Numbered from the stretch's first letter, positions 48,433-57,491 are shown. The stretch is DNA of 64,000 nt from Planococcus donghaensis (GCF_001687665.2 NZ_CP016543.2:1178001-1242000), one strand, 5' to 3'. Notes: generated from the sequence alone by a model not told the origin. Translations and numbers: made by a program.

Positions 48433-49536
48433 ATGATTTACTTGGATAATAGTGCCACGACTAAGCCAAGAAAAGAAGTGCTTGATACGTTTGTGAAAGT
48501 GAACGAGCAATTTTATGCCAATCCAGCTTCCCTACATGAACTAGGCAATCAAGCGGAAGATTTGTTAGAAACGGCACGGGGGCAATTAAAAGAGTTGCTG
48601 CATATGGAGAAGATTATCTTTACATCTGGCGGTACAGAAGCAAATAACTTAGCGTTAATTGGCACGGCCAGAAACTATCAACACCGTGGAAAGCATATTA
48701 TAACTGCAGAAACAGAACATCCTTCTGTGTTGAAAAGTGTGACTGCATTAGAAAGCGAAGGATTTGAAATTACGCGCTTACCCGTTGGCAATTTTGGAGA
48801 AATCAACATTGACAAGTTGAAAAATTCTTTGCGAAACGATACGATTTTGGTATCACTCATGCATGTGAATAATGAAATTGGAGCGGTTCATCCAATTGCA
48901 GAGATTGCACATCTTTTGAAAAAACGGCGAATTTTTTTTCATGTGGATGCTGTACAAAGTATAGGGAAACTCCTATTTGACCCAACTGCAATGCCAAATT
49001 TATTGTCTATATCAGGACATAAAATACATGGCTTAAAGGGCACTGGGATATTAGCGTATACTGGAGTAGATATGCAAGCTATTCAGTATGGTGGCGGGCA
49101 AGAATCCGGAATGCGAAGCGGTACCGTTTCTGTGCCAAATGCAGTAGCTTTAGCAAAAGCCTTGAGATTGGCTGAGCCAAATCCTCTGTATCCCCAGTGG
49201 AATCAAGAATTACGTCAGTTTTTCTCGGAATTTGCGGATGTCAAAATTGTAAGTCCAGAAAATGGGGCGTCGCATATTTTGTCAGTAGCGATAAAAGGAT
49301 TGAAAGGCGAAATTTTAGTATCCGGTTTACAAAAAGAATCGGTAATCGTCTCTACTTCAAGTGCATGCTCATCAAAAAATAGCCAAGCAAGTCCGGTGAT
49401 TCGAGCGATCGGCTTGCCGCGTGAGTTTAAGGACGGTGTGATTCGAATCAGCTTTGGCGAATTTACAACAGAACAAGATATTCACGCGCTAAAAAAAGCG
49501 TTTCAGCGGGTATACCGCATGATTAAAGGAGTTTAA
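48433..49536 (+). CDS. nifZ: Cysteine desulfurase NifZ (NifS/IscS family)
   Basis: A 367-residue fold-type I PLP enzyme. The PLP lysine is in SGHKIHGLKGTG (near 197) and the persulfide cysteine is in STSSACSSKNSQ (near 315). TSGGTEANNLAL (near 63-74) is also typical. It sits seven bases before thiI, the arrangement in which NifZ hands sulfur straight to ThiI for 4-thiouridine in tRNA. The ATG follows GGAGGTGG. Start and length fit the family. Confidence 0.9.
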   Translation: MIYLDNSATTKPRKEVLDTFVKVNEQFYANPASLHELGNQAEDLLETARGQLKELLHMEKIIFTSGGTEANNLALIGTARNYQHRGKHIITAETEHPSVLKSVTALESEGFEITRLPVGNFGEINIDKLKNSLRNDTILVSLMHVNNEIGAVHPIAEIAHLLKKRRIFFHVDAVQSIGKLLFDPTAMPNLLSISGHKIHGLKGTGILAYTGVDMQAIQYGGGQESGMRSGTVSVPNAVALAKALRLAEPNPLYPQWNQELRQFFSEFADVKIVSPENGASHILSVAIKGLKGEILVSGLQKESVIVSTSSACSSKNSQASPVIRAIGLPREFKDGVIRISFGEFTTEQDIHALKKAFQRVYRMIKGV

Positions 49537-49542
49537 ACAGTT

Positions 49543-50745
49543 ATGAAAACCAATCAAATTCTTGTACGATATGGAGAACTATCAACTAAAGGGAAGAATC
49601 GTAGCTCATTTATCGGAAGACTGCGTGACAATGTCAGACAAACATTTTCTGACTTAGAACAAATTCACATAAAGGCTGAACGTGATCGCATGTTTATTAC
49701 TTCAGACGACGAACAAGAACTAGCGCAAGTAATTGAGCGTTTGCCGTATGTATTTGGCATTCAATCGTTTAGTCCAGTAACAGCCTGTGAATTAAACATC
49801 GAAGCGATGAAAAAAACGGCAGAAGCAGTGATTGCTAAAATCGGAGATACCGAAAAAAGTTTTAAAGTATCGGTAAAACGACCATTTAAAGAATTTCCTT
49901 ATGAAAAACCAGAAATTATGAAAGAACTAAGCTCGCATGTATTAAGAGCTTTTCCGGATTTGAAAGTACAAATGAAAGACCCTGAAATTGATTTGAAAGT
50001 AGAAGTTCGCAAAGAAGCTGTTTATATGATGGCGGAAGTGATTCAAGGAGCAGGTGGCTTGCCAGTAGGAGCGGGTGGTAAAGCGTTACTCATGCTATCG
50101 GGCGGGTTAGACAGTCCAGTTGCAGGATATCATATGTTAAAGCGGGGCGTTCGTTTAGACTTAATCCATTTTTTCAGTCCGCCGTTTACAAATGACCGCG
50201 CTAAAGAAAAGGTTTTTGATTTAGCTGAGCGATTGTCGCAATTTGGTTCTTCTGTCAAGCTGCATGTTATTCCTTTTACGAAACTTCAACAAGAAGTGCA
50301 TAAGCAAGTGCCAGATAATATCACGATGACTTCTACGCGCCGTATGATGATGCGTGTAGCAGATTTAGTTTTAGCTGAGACCAATTGCCGAGCAATTGTC
50401 ACGGGAGAAAGCTTAGGACAAGTTGCAAGTCAGACTTTAGAAAGTATGCAAGCAATCAATGCAGTGACGCACACGCCGGTATTGCGTCCCCTTATTGCGA
50501 TGGACAAACTTGAAATCATTGATATTGCACAACAAATAGAGACTTACGATATTTCGATACGTCCGTTTGAAGATTGCTGTACTATTTTCACCCCGGCAAA
50601 TCCGAAGACAAAGCCAAAACTTGAAAAAGTTGAGTACTACGAAAACTTTGTGTCTTTTGATGAGTTAATCGAAGAAGCTGTAGCCGAGCGTGAAATTATC
50701 AAATTCCCACGCCCTAAAGTTAACCAATTTGAAGATTTGTTATAA
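49543..50745 (+). CDS. thiI: tRNA 4-thiouridine synthetase ThiI
   Basis: A 400-residue protein with an N-terminal ferredoxin-like and THUMP region (about 1-165) and a PP-loop AMP-forming domain with SGGLDSPVAGYHM (near 186-198). The GESLGQVASQTLESM block is diagnostic. There is no C-terminal rhodanese domain, as in Bacillus, so sulfur must come directly from the desulfurase encoded upstream. It forms s4U8 in tRNA and may also supply sulfur for thiamine. The SD AAAGGAG lies in the end of nifZ. Confidence 0.96.
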   Translation: MKTNQILVRYGELSTKGKNRSSFIGRLRDNVRQTFSDLEQIHIKAERDRMFITSDDEQELAQVIERLPYVFGIQSFSPVTACELNIEAMKKTAEAVIAKIGDTEKSFKVSVKRPFKEFPYEKPEIMKELSSHVLRAFPDLKVQMKDPEIDLKVEVRKEAVYMMAEVIQGAGGLPVGAGGKALLMLSGGLDSPVAGYHMLKRGVRLDLIHFFSPPFTNDRAKEKVFDLAERLSQFGSSVKLHVIPFTKLQQEVHKQVPDNITMTSTRRMMMRVADLVLAETNCRAIVTGESLGQVASQTLESMQAINAVTHTPVLRPLIAMDKLEIIDIAQQIETYDISIRPFEDCCTIFTPANPKTKPKLEKVEYYENFVSFDELIEEAVAEREIIKFPRPKVNQFEDLL

Positions 50746-50749
50746 ATAT

Positions 50750-50775
50750 GAAGCCTCCTTAAAGGGGGCTTTTTA
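50750..50775 (+). terminator. Terminator after thiI
   Basis: AAGCCTCC and GGGGGCTT around TTAAA, followed by TTT. Confidence 0.8.
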
Positions 50776-50943
50776 TATTGCATAAAATAGAAGGCGTGAT
50801 AAAAAACAAGATTAAAGAGAAAAAATGTTTCGGTATAATTTATCTTTCTAGTAGTCTAATTATATGAAATTATATGAATACTTAAAATTCTATTGTATAA
50901 TAATAATGAGTTAACCATTACATCCAGAGCGGGAGGAATTAGG

Positions 50944-52518
50944 TTGAATAGACAAGATTTGTTAGCACCAGAATCGTATAATTTGGTTGAAGAAATTGAG
51001 CGATACGCGACAGGAGAAGACAAGCTTGCGATTCTTTGGGAAAACGATAAAGGTGAAAAACACCAACTTACATATGATGAATTGATCAAACGAGCGAATC
51101 GTGCAGCGAACAGCTTTGAAAAAGCAGGTTTAGTTAAAGGGGATGTTGTGCTCGTTATGGTACCTCGCCTTATTGAAGCGTATGTGGCCTACTTAGGCGC
51201 ATTAAAAGCGGGCTTAGCCGTTATTCCGAGTTCTGAGATGTTGCGTGCGAAAGACATTGCATACCGGTTAAATCATAGTGATGCAAAAGCAGTTATTGCA
51301 TATGAACCATTTATGGATCAATTTGAAGGTGTCAAAGAAATGGATGATGTGGTGAAGTTTGTTATCGGTCATTCAGATCAATCGTGGATTTCGCTGTTAG
51401 ATGAAATGGAAATTGCTTCTGAAGAATATAATGCAGCCCCAACGAAAAAAGACGATATGGCGTTTTTGTCCTATACATCAGGCACTACTGGAAATCCGAA
51501 AGGCGCAGTTCATAGTCACGGCTGGGCATATGCACATCTTCGTACGTCAGCAGAGCATTGGCTTGGAGCGAAAAAAGGCGATGTTGTATGGGCAACTGCA
51601 AGTCCGGGTTGGCAAAAATGGATTTGGAGTCCGTTTTTAGCAACATTGGGCAGTGGAGCTACCGGTTTTGTGTACAACGGAAAATTTGACCCTGCAGTAT
51701 ATTTAGAGCTTTTGGAGACACGTAAGATTAATGTTCTTTGTTGTACACCAACAGAATACCGATTAATGGCCAAGCAAAAAGATTTAGCGAAATATGACTT
51801 GTCAGCGTTACATAGCGCAGTATCAGCAGGTGAACCACTAAATGCTGAAGTGATTAATGTGTTTAAAGAACATTTTTCGCTGGAAGTAAGAGATGGTTAT
51901 GGCCAAACAGAGAATACCTTACTGGTTGGAGTTATGAAAGGCATGAAGTCTCGCCTAGGTTCTATGGGCAAACCGACACCGGGTAACCGTGTCGAAATTA
52001 TTGGTGATTCGGGAGTTCCTTGTGCTGTTGGCGAAGTGGGAGATATTGCAGTTCATGTAGAAACGCCTGCGTTGTTTAAAGAGTATTTTAAAGATCCTGA
52101 ACGCACGAGCATGCAGTTTCGCGGAGATTATTATGTCACTGGCGATAAAGCATCTAAAGATGAGGATGGTTATTTCTGGTTTGAAGGTCGCGGAGACGAC
52201 ATCATCATTTCTTCTGGCTACACAATCGGGCCGTTTGAAGTCGAAGATGCATTAGTCAAGCACCCAGCAGTTCAGGAATGTGCAGTAATCGGTGCACCAG
52301 ATGAAGTACGTGGCACTATCGTTAAAGCTTTTGTCGTTTTAGTAGAAGGCCAAATTGCATCAGACGACTTAGTAAAAGAACTGCAAAATCATGTAAAAAA
52401 ACTAACGGCACCGTATAAGTATCCGCGTGCCATTGATTTCCGAACAGAATTGCCCAAAACAGCATCAGGAAAAATTCGACGCGTAGAATTGCGACAACAA
52501 GAAAGTGTGAAAAATTAA
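50944..52518 (+). CDS. mbcS: Acyl-CoA synthetase (AMP-forming), medium/branched-chain type (MbcS-like)
   Basis: A 524-residue ANL-superfamily enzyme. TTG 50944 is chosen because GGGAGG lies seven bases upstream; the longer in-frame form from 50893 has no SD and overlaps a TATAAT (50896-50901) that may be the promoter. The AMP-binding loop is YTSGTTGNPKGA, the acceptor block is DGYGQTENTLLVG, and the C-terminal KTASGKIRR has the catalytic lysine. It activates carboxylic acids to CoA esters. The neighbourhood matches B. subtilis MbcS (YtcI), which acts on methyl-branched short acids. The precise substrate is inferred. Confidence 0.8.
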   Translation: MNRQDLLAPESYNLVEEIERYATGEDKLAILWENDKGEKHQLTYDELIKRANRAANSFEKAGLVKGDVVLVMVPRLIEAYVAYLGALKAGLAVIPSSEMLRAKDIAYRLNHSDAKAVIAYEPFMDQFEGVKEMDDVVKFVIGHSDQSWISLLDEMEIASEEYNAAPTKKDDMAFLSYTSGTTGNPKGAVHSHGWAYAHLRTSAEHWLGAKKGDVVWATASPGWQKWIWSPFLATLGSGATGFVYNGKFDPAVYLELLETRKINVLCCTPTEYRLMAKQKDLAKYDLSALHSAVSAGEPLNAEVINVFKEHFSLEVRDGYGQTENTLLVGVMKGMKSRLGSMGKPTPGNRVEIIGDSGVPCAVGEVGDIAVHVETPALFKEYFKDPERTSMQFRGDYYVTGDKASKDEDGYFWFEGRGDDIIISSGYTIGPFEVEDALVKHPAVQECAVIGAPDEVRGTIVKAFVVLVEGQIASDDLVKELQNHVKKLTAPYKYPRAIDFRTELPKTASGKIRRVELRQQESVKN

Positions 52519-52520
52519 GT

Positions 52521-52584
52521 ACAGCCGGAAAAAGAAACGCTTCTCATTTAGTAGAGAGGTGTTTCAACTACCGGCTGTTTTTCT
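52521..52584 (+). terminator. Two-tiered terminator after mbcS
   Basis: ACAGCCGG (52521-52528) and CCGGCTGT (52571-52578) enclose an inner AAACGCTTCTC/GAGAGGTGTTT hairpin, followed by TTTTCT. Confidence 0.75.
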
Positions 52585-52610
52585 ATGGCTGAATATTAAT
52601 GCAGCTGCAT

Positions 52611-52639
52611 TTACTTTCTGCTTGTTAGCAGCCTATAAT
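52611..52639 (+). promoter_or_regulatory. Possible SigA promoter for rarD
   Basis: TTACTT (52611-52616), 17-base spacer, TATAAT (52634-52639). Confidence 0.5.
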
Positions 52640-52691
52640 GAGACTGTTATTTCGAAATACAAAATATTATAAGAATGGTGCGCGATGTCGA

Positions 52692-53609
52692 ATGATAGAT
52701 TCTAAAAAAGGTGTTTTGGTCATTATTTTAACTTATACATTATGGGGGTTCATGCCGATCTTTTGGAAGCAACTCGCACATGTTCCTGCAGATGAAGTGT
52801 TAGCAGCCAGAATTATTTGGTCTTTTGTATTAACTCTTGGGTTTATTGTGTTAATTAATGGTGGTCGTCAATTATGGCTAGACTTAAAAAGTTTATGGGC
52901 ATCTAAGAAGAAATTTTTCTTATTAATGTTAGCGTCCTTTTTAATCTCCGCCAATTGGTTTTTTTATGTATATGCCGTTTCGCATGACCGGATTGTTGAA
53001 ACGAGCCTTGGTTATTATATCAATCCATTGATTTCGATGTTATTAGGTGCCATCTTTTTAAAAGAAAAATTATCTCCAGCAGTTAAAGTTGCCTTTTTAT
53101 TAGCTGCAACAGGTGTTTTGATTTTAACATTTTCTTTTGGCTCGTTGCCTTGGTTAGCTCTTGGCATGGCGTTTAGCTTTGCTTTTTATGGATTGATTAA
53201 AAAAACAATTCGACTCGATGCTCTTCGAGGACTAGCCATTGAGACTTTATTTGTTTTCCCATTTGCAATCGCTTATTATGTTTATTTGTTTTCTATTAAT
53301 CGAGTCTCGTTTTTACAATTGGGAGTGCCAACAGATAGCTTATTGTTAGCTAGTGGATTGATTACAGCATTTCCGTTATTGTTGTTTGCCATCGGAGCTC
53401 CATTAATCCCGATGTATATGATTGGCTTTCTTCAATACATTGCTCCATCATTGATGCTTTTAATTGGCGTATTTATATATGGAGAATCGTTTGATGTAGT
53501 CAAAATCATTTCGTTTTCGTTAATATGGAGTGCGTTAATTTTGTTTACGTCCTCAAAATTTTTAGAAGCTAGAGGAATTCGACGGGCAAATCGAAAAGTT
53601 TCAGTTTAA
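52692..53609 (+). CDS. rarD: EamA family transporter RarD
   Basis: A 305-residue membrane protein of the drug/metabolite transporter superfamily with about ten helices in two EamA halves. ATG 52692 starts MIDSKKGVLVIILTYTLWG, typical of RarD; its SD is weak (GGTG near 52677), and the ORF is also open upstream without a better site. LTYTLWGFMPIFWK and SLGYYINPLISMLLG are RarD features. It is named for chloramphenicol-sensitive phenotypes in other bacteria; the substrate is unknown. Confidence 0.87.
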   Translation: MIDSKKGVLVIILTYTLWGFMPIFWKQLAHVPADEVLAARIIWSFVLTLGFIVLINGGRQLWLDLKSLWASKKKFFLLMLASFLISANWFFYVYAVSHDRIVETSLGYYINPLISMLLGAIFLKEKLSPAVKVAFLLAATGVLILTFSFGSLPWLALGMAFSFAFYGLIKKTIRLDALRGLAIETLFVFPFAIAYYVYLFSINRVSFLQLGVPTDSLLLASGLITAFPLLLFAIGAPLIPMYMIGFLQYIAPSLMLLIGVFIYGESFDVVKIISFSLIWSALILFTSSKFLEARGIRRANRKVSV

Positions 53610-53681
53610 GCGTTTTTGATGAAACATTATTGAATGGTTCACGTATAGTAAGTAGTAGAAACTATGGAGGGAATGGTAAAA

Positions 53682-54695
53682 ATGAATACGAAACGTTGGA
53701 TTGCTTTAGTCGTAGCTGCCGCCGTATTGGGAATTTCGCTGGTTATCAACTCAGCCTTCGCATTTCTTCAAGGTGGATTTAGTGAAAGCGTAGAAGAACT
53801 AATAGGGACTACGCAAACAGGGTTGTCGGAAACAGTAGTGGAAGATGGCGATTTTAATAGTCGCGTAGCTGTTTTAAATGTAGACGGTGTTATTCAAGAC
53901 ACAGGTGATGCAGCTTCGTTTTTCGGAACAACTGGCTATAATCACTCGTTCTTTATGGAACAATTAGAGAATATTAAAGAAGATGGATCGGTTAAAGCAG
54001 TTGTACTTGCTGTAAATTCTCCGGGAGGCGGCGTTGTAGAGTCTGCTGAGATTTACGACAAAATCACAGAAATCCAAGAAGAAACCGGAATACCATTTTA
54101 TGTGTCGATGGGAGCAATTGCAGCTTCTGGTGGCTATTATATTGCAGCACCGGCAGAAAAGATTTTCGTGAATGAAGAAACATTAACAGGTTCGATTGGT
54201 GTGATTATGCAAAGCGTCAATTATGGGGAACTCGCAGAACGTTACGGTGTGGATTTCGTAACGATCAAGTCGGGTCCTTATAAAGATATCATGAGTCCTA
54301 CGCGTGATATGACCGAAGATGAACGTGCATTGCTTCAAGAAATGCTCGATGATTCATACGAATCTTTTGTAGATGTTATTGAAGAAGGTCGCGGTATGAC
54401 AGAAGAAGAAGTAAAAGCTGTAGCAGATGGTCGCATTATGAATGGCCGTCAAGCTGTAGAAGCGAATTTAGCAGATGGTTTTGGTTATGAAGAAGACGTC
54501 ATTGAACAAATAAAAACAGATTTTGATTTAGGCAACGCACAAGTATTCCAATATGGAAACGACCAAGGCTGGGGGTCGTTACTCTCGATGAAAGTTAATT
54601 CTTTCTTTGGGAACGATCTAGAGACGCAAATGATTTCAAAATTACTTACTGAATTCAGTTCTCCGCGTATGATGTATTTATACGGTGACAAATAA
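53682..54695 (+). CDS. sppA: Signal peptide peptidase SppA
   Basis: A 337-residue S49 serine protease. ATG 53682 follows GGAGGG at ten bases; ATG 53664 and 53673 are upstream or too close to it. An N-terminal membrane anchor (about 6-28) is followed by the protease domain. The nucleophile is Ser149 in AASGGYYIA and the general-base lysine lies in IKSGPYKD (near 196-201), a Ser-Lys dyad. It degrades cleaved signal peptides at the membrane. The short form is typical of Firmicutes. yteJ follows 12 bases downstream. Confidence 0.93.
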   Translation: MNTKRWIALVVAAAVLGISLVINSAFAFLQGGFSESVEELIGTTQTGLSETVVEDGDFNSRVAVLNVDGVIQDTGDAASFFGTTGYNHSFFMEQLENIKEDGSVKAVVLAVNSPGGGVVESAEIYDKITEIQEETGIPFYVSMGAIAASGGYYIAAPAEKIFVNEETLTGSIGVIMQSVNYGELAERYGVDFVTIKSGPYKDIMSPTRDMTEDERALLQEMLDDSYESFVDVIEEGRGMTEEEVKAVADGRIMNGRQAVEANLADGFGYEEDVIEQIKTDFDLGNAQVFQYGNDQGWGSLLSMKVNSFFGNDLETQMISKLLTEFSSPRMMYLYGDK

Positions 54696-54707
54696 GGAGG
54701 GACCATC

Positions 54708-55283
54708 ATGACAGATCATGAAATAGAGAAATCAGCAGAACTGCAAGGTGAAAAGGAACTTCCAAAAACACCGAGTTATGAAGAAGTTCTTTTTTACGAA
54801 CGGAAACCAGCTGGATTTTGGGTGCGCTTCTGGGCTTATTTAATCGATTTGCTGGTTGTTGCGGCTCTTACTTCTATTTTAGTTAAACCAGTATTTGCCT
54901 TATCCGGATTGGAAACCACGAATATGCCTTGGTACGGACCCTATGCTATTGTGTCGGCTGTGATTTTCTATGGTTATTTTGTTGTAATGACAAAGTTTTT
55001 TAGCCAAACAGTGGGCAAGATGATTATGGGCATTCGTGTTGTGTCGTTGAAATCGGATAAACTTTCGATTATGACGCTTTTGTTCCGTGAATGGATTGGT
55101 CGTTTTATTTCGGTGACAATTTTGCCGCTTTATTGGATTGTTGGCTTTACACCATTAAAACAAGGAGTCCACGATTATATTGCGGATACAACAGTCGTTC
55201 ATGAAGATTCATTTAGAAAAAACAAAATGGTCCAGAAGAAAAAGTTAGAGGGGTCTGAGTTGCAAGAGACCGGAACGTTTTAG
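54708..55283 (+). CDS. yteJ: RDD family membrane protein YteJ
   Basis: A 191-residue protein with an N-terminal charged region (about 1-40), then an RDD domain: AGFWVRFWAYLIDLLVV starts the first helix, a second helix follows, and GKMIMGIRVVSLKSDKLS links to a final hydrophobic part. RDD proteins are small polytopic membrane proteins, some of which transport ions. In B. subtilis sppA-yteJ is an operon linked to lantibiotic resistance, with YteJ inhibiting SppA. The arrangement here is the same. Confidence 0.85.
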   Translation: MTDHEIEKSAELQGEKELPKTPSYEEVLFYERKPAGFWVRFWAYLIDLLVVAALTSILVKPVFALSGLETTNMPWYGPYAIVSAVIFYGYFVVMTKFFSQTVGKMIMGIRVVSLKSDKLSIMTLLFREWIGRFISVTILPLYWIVGFTPLKQGVHDYIADTTVVHEDSFRKNKMVQKKKLEGSELQETGTF

Positions 55284-55319
55284 TATGATGAAGATATTAT
55301 GAAAAGGGAGGCGTATTGA

Positions 55320-55826
55320 TTGGCACAAATCACATTCAAGAATAACCCGGTTACTTTACCTAACACAGAAGTAAAAGTAGGGGATCAAGCTCCTGAATTT
55401 ACGGTTTTATCAAATGGTTTAGAACCAGTATCATTAAAAGATACATCTGGAAAAGTTCGTTTAGTGAGTGTAGTTCCATCACTAGACACGGGCGTATGCT
55501 CAGACCAAACAAAACGTTTCAGTGAAGAAGCTACTTCTTTAGGAGACAATGTTGAAGTCTTAACAATCTCAGCTGATTTACCATTTGCGCAAAAACGTTG
55601 GACAGAAATTAACAAAGTAGATGCTATCACAACTTTGTCAGATCATCGTGATTTGTCATTCGGAGAAGCTTACGGGTTAACGATGCAAGAGCTTCGCTTG
55701 TTGGCTCGTTCGGTTTTTGTACTTGATGAAAATGATAAGGTTACATACGTAGAGTATGTTTCTGAAGGAACCGATCATCCCGATTATGAAAAAGCGCTAA
55801 ATGCAGTTAAAGAATTAACAAAATAA
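55320..55826 (+). CDS. tpx: Thiol peroxidase Tpx lacking the resolving cysteine
   Basis: A 168-residue atypical peroxiredoxin of the Tpx family. The start is TTG 55320, after AAAGGGAGG. The peroxidatic cysteine is Cys60 in [14 protein letters not shown], with Thr57 also conserved. The resolving cysteine, which in E. coli and B. subtilis lies at position 95 (FAQKRWC-type), is here Thr95 ([10 protein letters not shown]), and Cys60 is the only cysteine in the protein. It should therefore act as a one-Cys enzyme using an external thiol. Otherwise it matches Tpx along its length. Confidence 0.92.
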   Translation: MAQITFKNNPVTLPNTEVKVGDQAPEFTVLSNGLEPVSLKDTSGKVRLVSVVPSLDTGVCSDQTKRFSEEATSLGDNVEVLTISADLPFAQKRWTEINKVDAITTLSDHRDLSFGEAYGLTMQELRLLARSVFVLDENDKVTYVEYVSEGTDHPDYEKALNAVKELTK

Positions 55827-55830
55827 TACA

Positions 55831-55860
55831 AGAAACCCACTCGAGAGAGTGGGTTTCCTT
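55831..55860 (+). terminator. Terminator after tpx
   Basis: GAAACCCACTC and GAGTGGGTTTC around a GAGA tetraloop. The T-run is interrupted (CCTTATT). Confidence 0.7.
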
Positions 55861-55878
55861 ATTGAGGACGGCGAATAG

Positions 55879-56802
55879 ATGAATTCAGCAATGGAAAAAA
55901 CCTTTAATTTTATTGATAATCACACAACAAAAATCCAGCAAGAACAAGACAATGCTTATTTAGAGAGCTTATTGACCACTACTGAAAAATGGTTAGATGG
56001 CTTGATCAAGCCAGAAGAAGGTGCGAGCAAAGAAGATATTCGCAAAGCACTACAATTAGCGGTTTTAAAGGGCATGAAAGAACATATTCAACCCCATCAC
56101 CAAATGACGCCTGATGCTCTTGGTTTGTTAGTTGGGTATTTAGTTGAGTTGTTTGTGAAAAAAGAACAAGCAGTTATTTTAGATCCGGCTGTTGGAACAG
56201 GGAATTTGCTGTTAACTGTCATGAATTACTTAGACGGACGTATGACCGGAGCGGGTGTCGAACTGGATGACCTTCTTGTGCGTCTTGCATCAAATGCTGG
56301 TAATTTAGTTGAACAACCCATTACATTTTACTTGCAAGATGCATTGCAACCGTTATTGATTGACCCTGTAGATGTGGTTGTCTCAGATTTACCGGTAGGT
56401 TATTACCCAGATGAAGAAACATCGGCTATGTACGAATTAAAAGCAGAAAAAGGCATGTCCTATGCGCATCATTTGTTTATCGAGCAATCGCTAAAACATA
56501 CTGCCGATGGGGGTTATTTGTTTTTCATCGTGCCAAAAGCTTTGTTTGAATCTGAACATGCAAGTCAATTACATAGCTTTTTGAAAAAACATGCGCATAT
56601 TCAGTCGGTTATGGAATTACCGGAAAGCTTATTTAAAAACTCAGCACATGCTAAAGGAATTTTGGTGCTACAGAAAAAACAAGAAGGTGTTAAAGCACCG
56701 AAAGAAGTTTTGTTAGCGCGCGTTCCGAATATGTCAAAACCGGAATCGATGTCTAAATTCTTTTCACAAGTGACAAGCTGGTTTAAAGAAAATAAAGAAT
56801 AG
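55879..56802 (+). CDS. ytxK: Class I SAM-dependent methyltransferase YtxK
   Basis: A 307-residue protein resembling the catalytic part of N-6 adenine methylases. The SAM motif is LDPAVGTGNLLLTVMNYL (near 100-117) and the catalytic region has VVVSDLPVGYYPDEE, a variant of the (D/N)PP(Y/F) motif with DLPVGYY in its place. YtxK of B. subtilis is the same size and its target is not known. There is no target-recognition domain or restriction gene nearby, so it is unlikely to be part of a restriction system. Confidence 0.85.
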   Translation: MNSAMEKTFNFIDNHTTKIQQEQDNAYLESLLTTTEKWLDGLIKPEEGASKEDIRKALQLAVLKGMKEHIQPHHQMTPDALGLLVGYLVELFVKKEQAVILDPAVGTGNLLLTVMNYLDGRMTGAGVELDDLLVRLASNAGNLVEQPITFYLQDALQPLLIDPVDVVVSDLPVGYYPDEETSAMYELKAEKGMSYAHHLFIEQSLKHTADGGYLFFIVPKALFESEHASQLHSFLKKHAHIQSVMELPESLFKNSAHAKGILVLQKKQEGVKAPKEVLLARVPNMSKPESMSKFFSQVTSWFKENKE

Positions 56803-56875
56803 TTCAAGCAAAATATGCTATACTGAATCTATCAAAAGCCATATGTACCATTTTGGATGAAAAGAGGGATGCGCA

Positions 56876-57061
56876 ATGACTGAGTCAAACGAAGCGCCGA
56901 AAAAAGTTAGTCTTCAAGAAGCTATCAAACGTCAACTAGAAGCAAAGAAAAACCAAGCTGCAGATAAACAAAGTGGCGGGAATGCTTCACTTTCAACTAA
57001 AAAAATGAAGAGCCAACAATCGAAAAAAGTAAGCAATAATCGTCGTAAAATGGGTACATGA
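56876..57061 (+). CDS. Small basic hypothetical protein
   Basis: I do not recognise this 61-residue protein. It is rich in Lys, Gln and Ser (EAIKRQLEAKKNQAADKQ), with a predicted short helix from about 11 to 27 and a disordered basic tail ending NNRRKMGT. It has a good SD (GAGGGATG) and a possible -10 TATACT in the upstream spacer, and is followed by a terminator, so it is likely real. The composition suggests a nucleic-acid or ribosome partner, which is only inference. Confidence 0.6.
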   Translation: MTESNEAPKKVSLQEAIKRQLEAKKNQAADKQSGGNASLSTKKMKSQQSKKVSNNRRKMGT

Positions 57062-57078
57062 TCATTTTTAGGTGAATG

Positions 57079-57112
57079 AAAAGACAAGGAGTATTCACTT
57101 CTTGTCTTTTTT
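57079..57112 (+). terminator. Terminator after the small basic protein gene
   Basis: AAAAGACAAG and CTTGTCTTTT, followed by TT. Confidence 0.75.
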
Positions 57113-57143
57113 CAATACTAATCATATTTCTTCCTAAAAAGTA

Positions 57144-57171
57144 TTGACTTGTCTGAGAGACGTGATAAAGT
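57144..57171 (+). promoter_or_regulatory. Possible promoter of the NhaC-family gene leader
   Basis: TTGACT (57144-57149), 16-base spacer, TAAAGT (57166-57171). A TATAAT at 57207-57212 inside the palindrome that follows is an alternative -10. Confidence 0.45.
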
Positions 57172-57176
57172 TATTT

Positions 57177-57213
57177 CATTATACTTTTTAAAATCATATA
57201 TAAAAGTATAATG
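57177..57213. repeat. Perfect 12-bp inverted repeat upstream of the tyrosine T-box
   Basis: CATTATACTTTT (57177-57188) and AAAAGTATAATG (57202-57213) are exact inverted repeats around 13 bases. Each arm holds a TATAAT on one strand. No T-run follows. Confidence 0.6.
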
Positions 57214-57249
57214 ATTTGAAATGTTTCGGACTAAGCAATAAAAACATAG

Positions 57250-57463
57250 TTTATAAATAAGTCGATCGATAATTTAGTAGGCAATTTGTGTGCAGCAATA
57301 AGAGACTGAATGGTAGCTGGAAATTCAGGCAGCAAATTGGATGAAATACGTTATCAGTTTTGATCGGTTCGAAATCAAGTGGATGTTTTGGTGAGTCAGA
57401 ACATCAAATTGGGTGGTAACGCGGAGAAAACCTTCGTCCCTTTATTGGGATGAGAGGTTTTTT
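57250..57463 (+). promoter_or_regulatory. T-box leader of the NhaC-family gene (specifier read as UAC, tyrosine)
   Basis: AGAGACTGAATGG begins the upper stem I. The specifier region GGATGAAA-UAC-GTTATCAGT places UAC at 57347-57349, in the same frame as tyrS (GAAT-UAC). The T-box GGGTGGTAACGCGG is at 57411-57424 with TGGT, as required for a discriminator A. The terminator (AAAACCTTCGTCCC with GGGATGAGAGGTTTT) spans 57426-57463. The T-box is certain; the specifier is assigned by alignment to the tyrS leader. Confidence 0.82.
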
Positions 57464-57491
57464 CTTTTTTTTTAGAAAAGGAGAGATTAGC

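Noticed and set aside
55879..56802. Restriction-modification methylase
   Set aside because: ytxK lacks a target-recognition domain and has no restriction partner; it is a conserved housekeeping-context gene.
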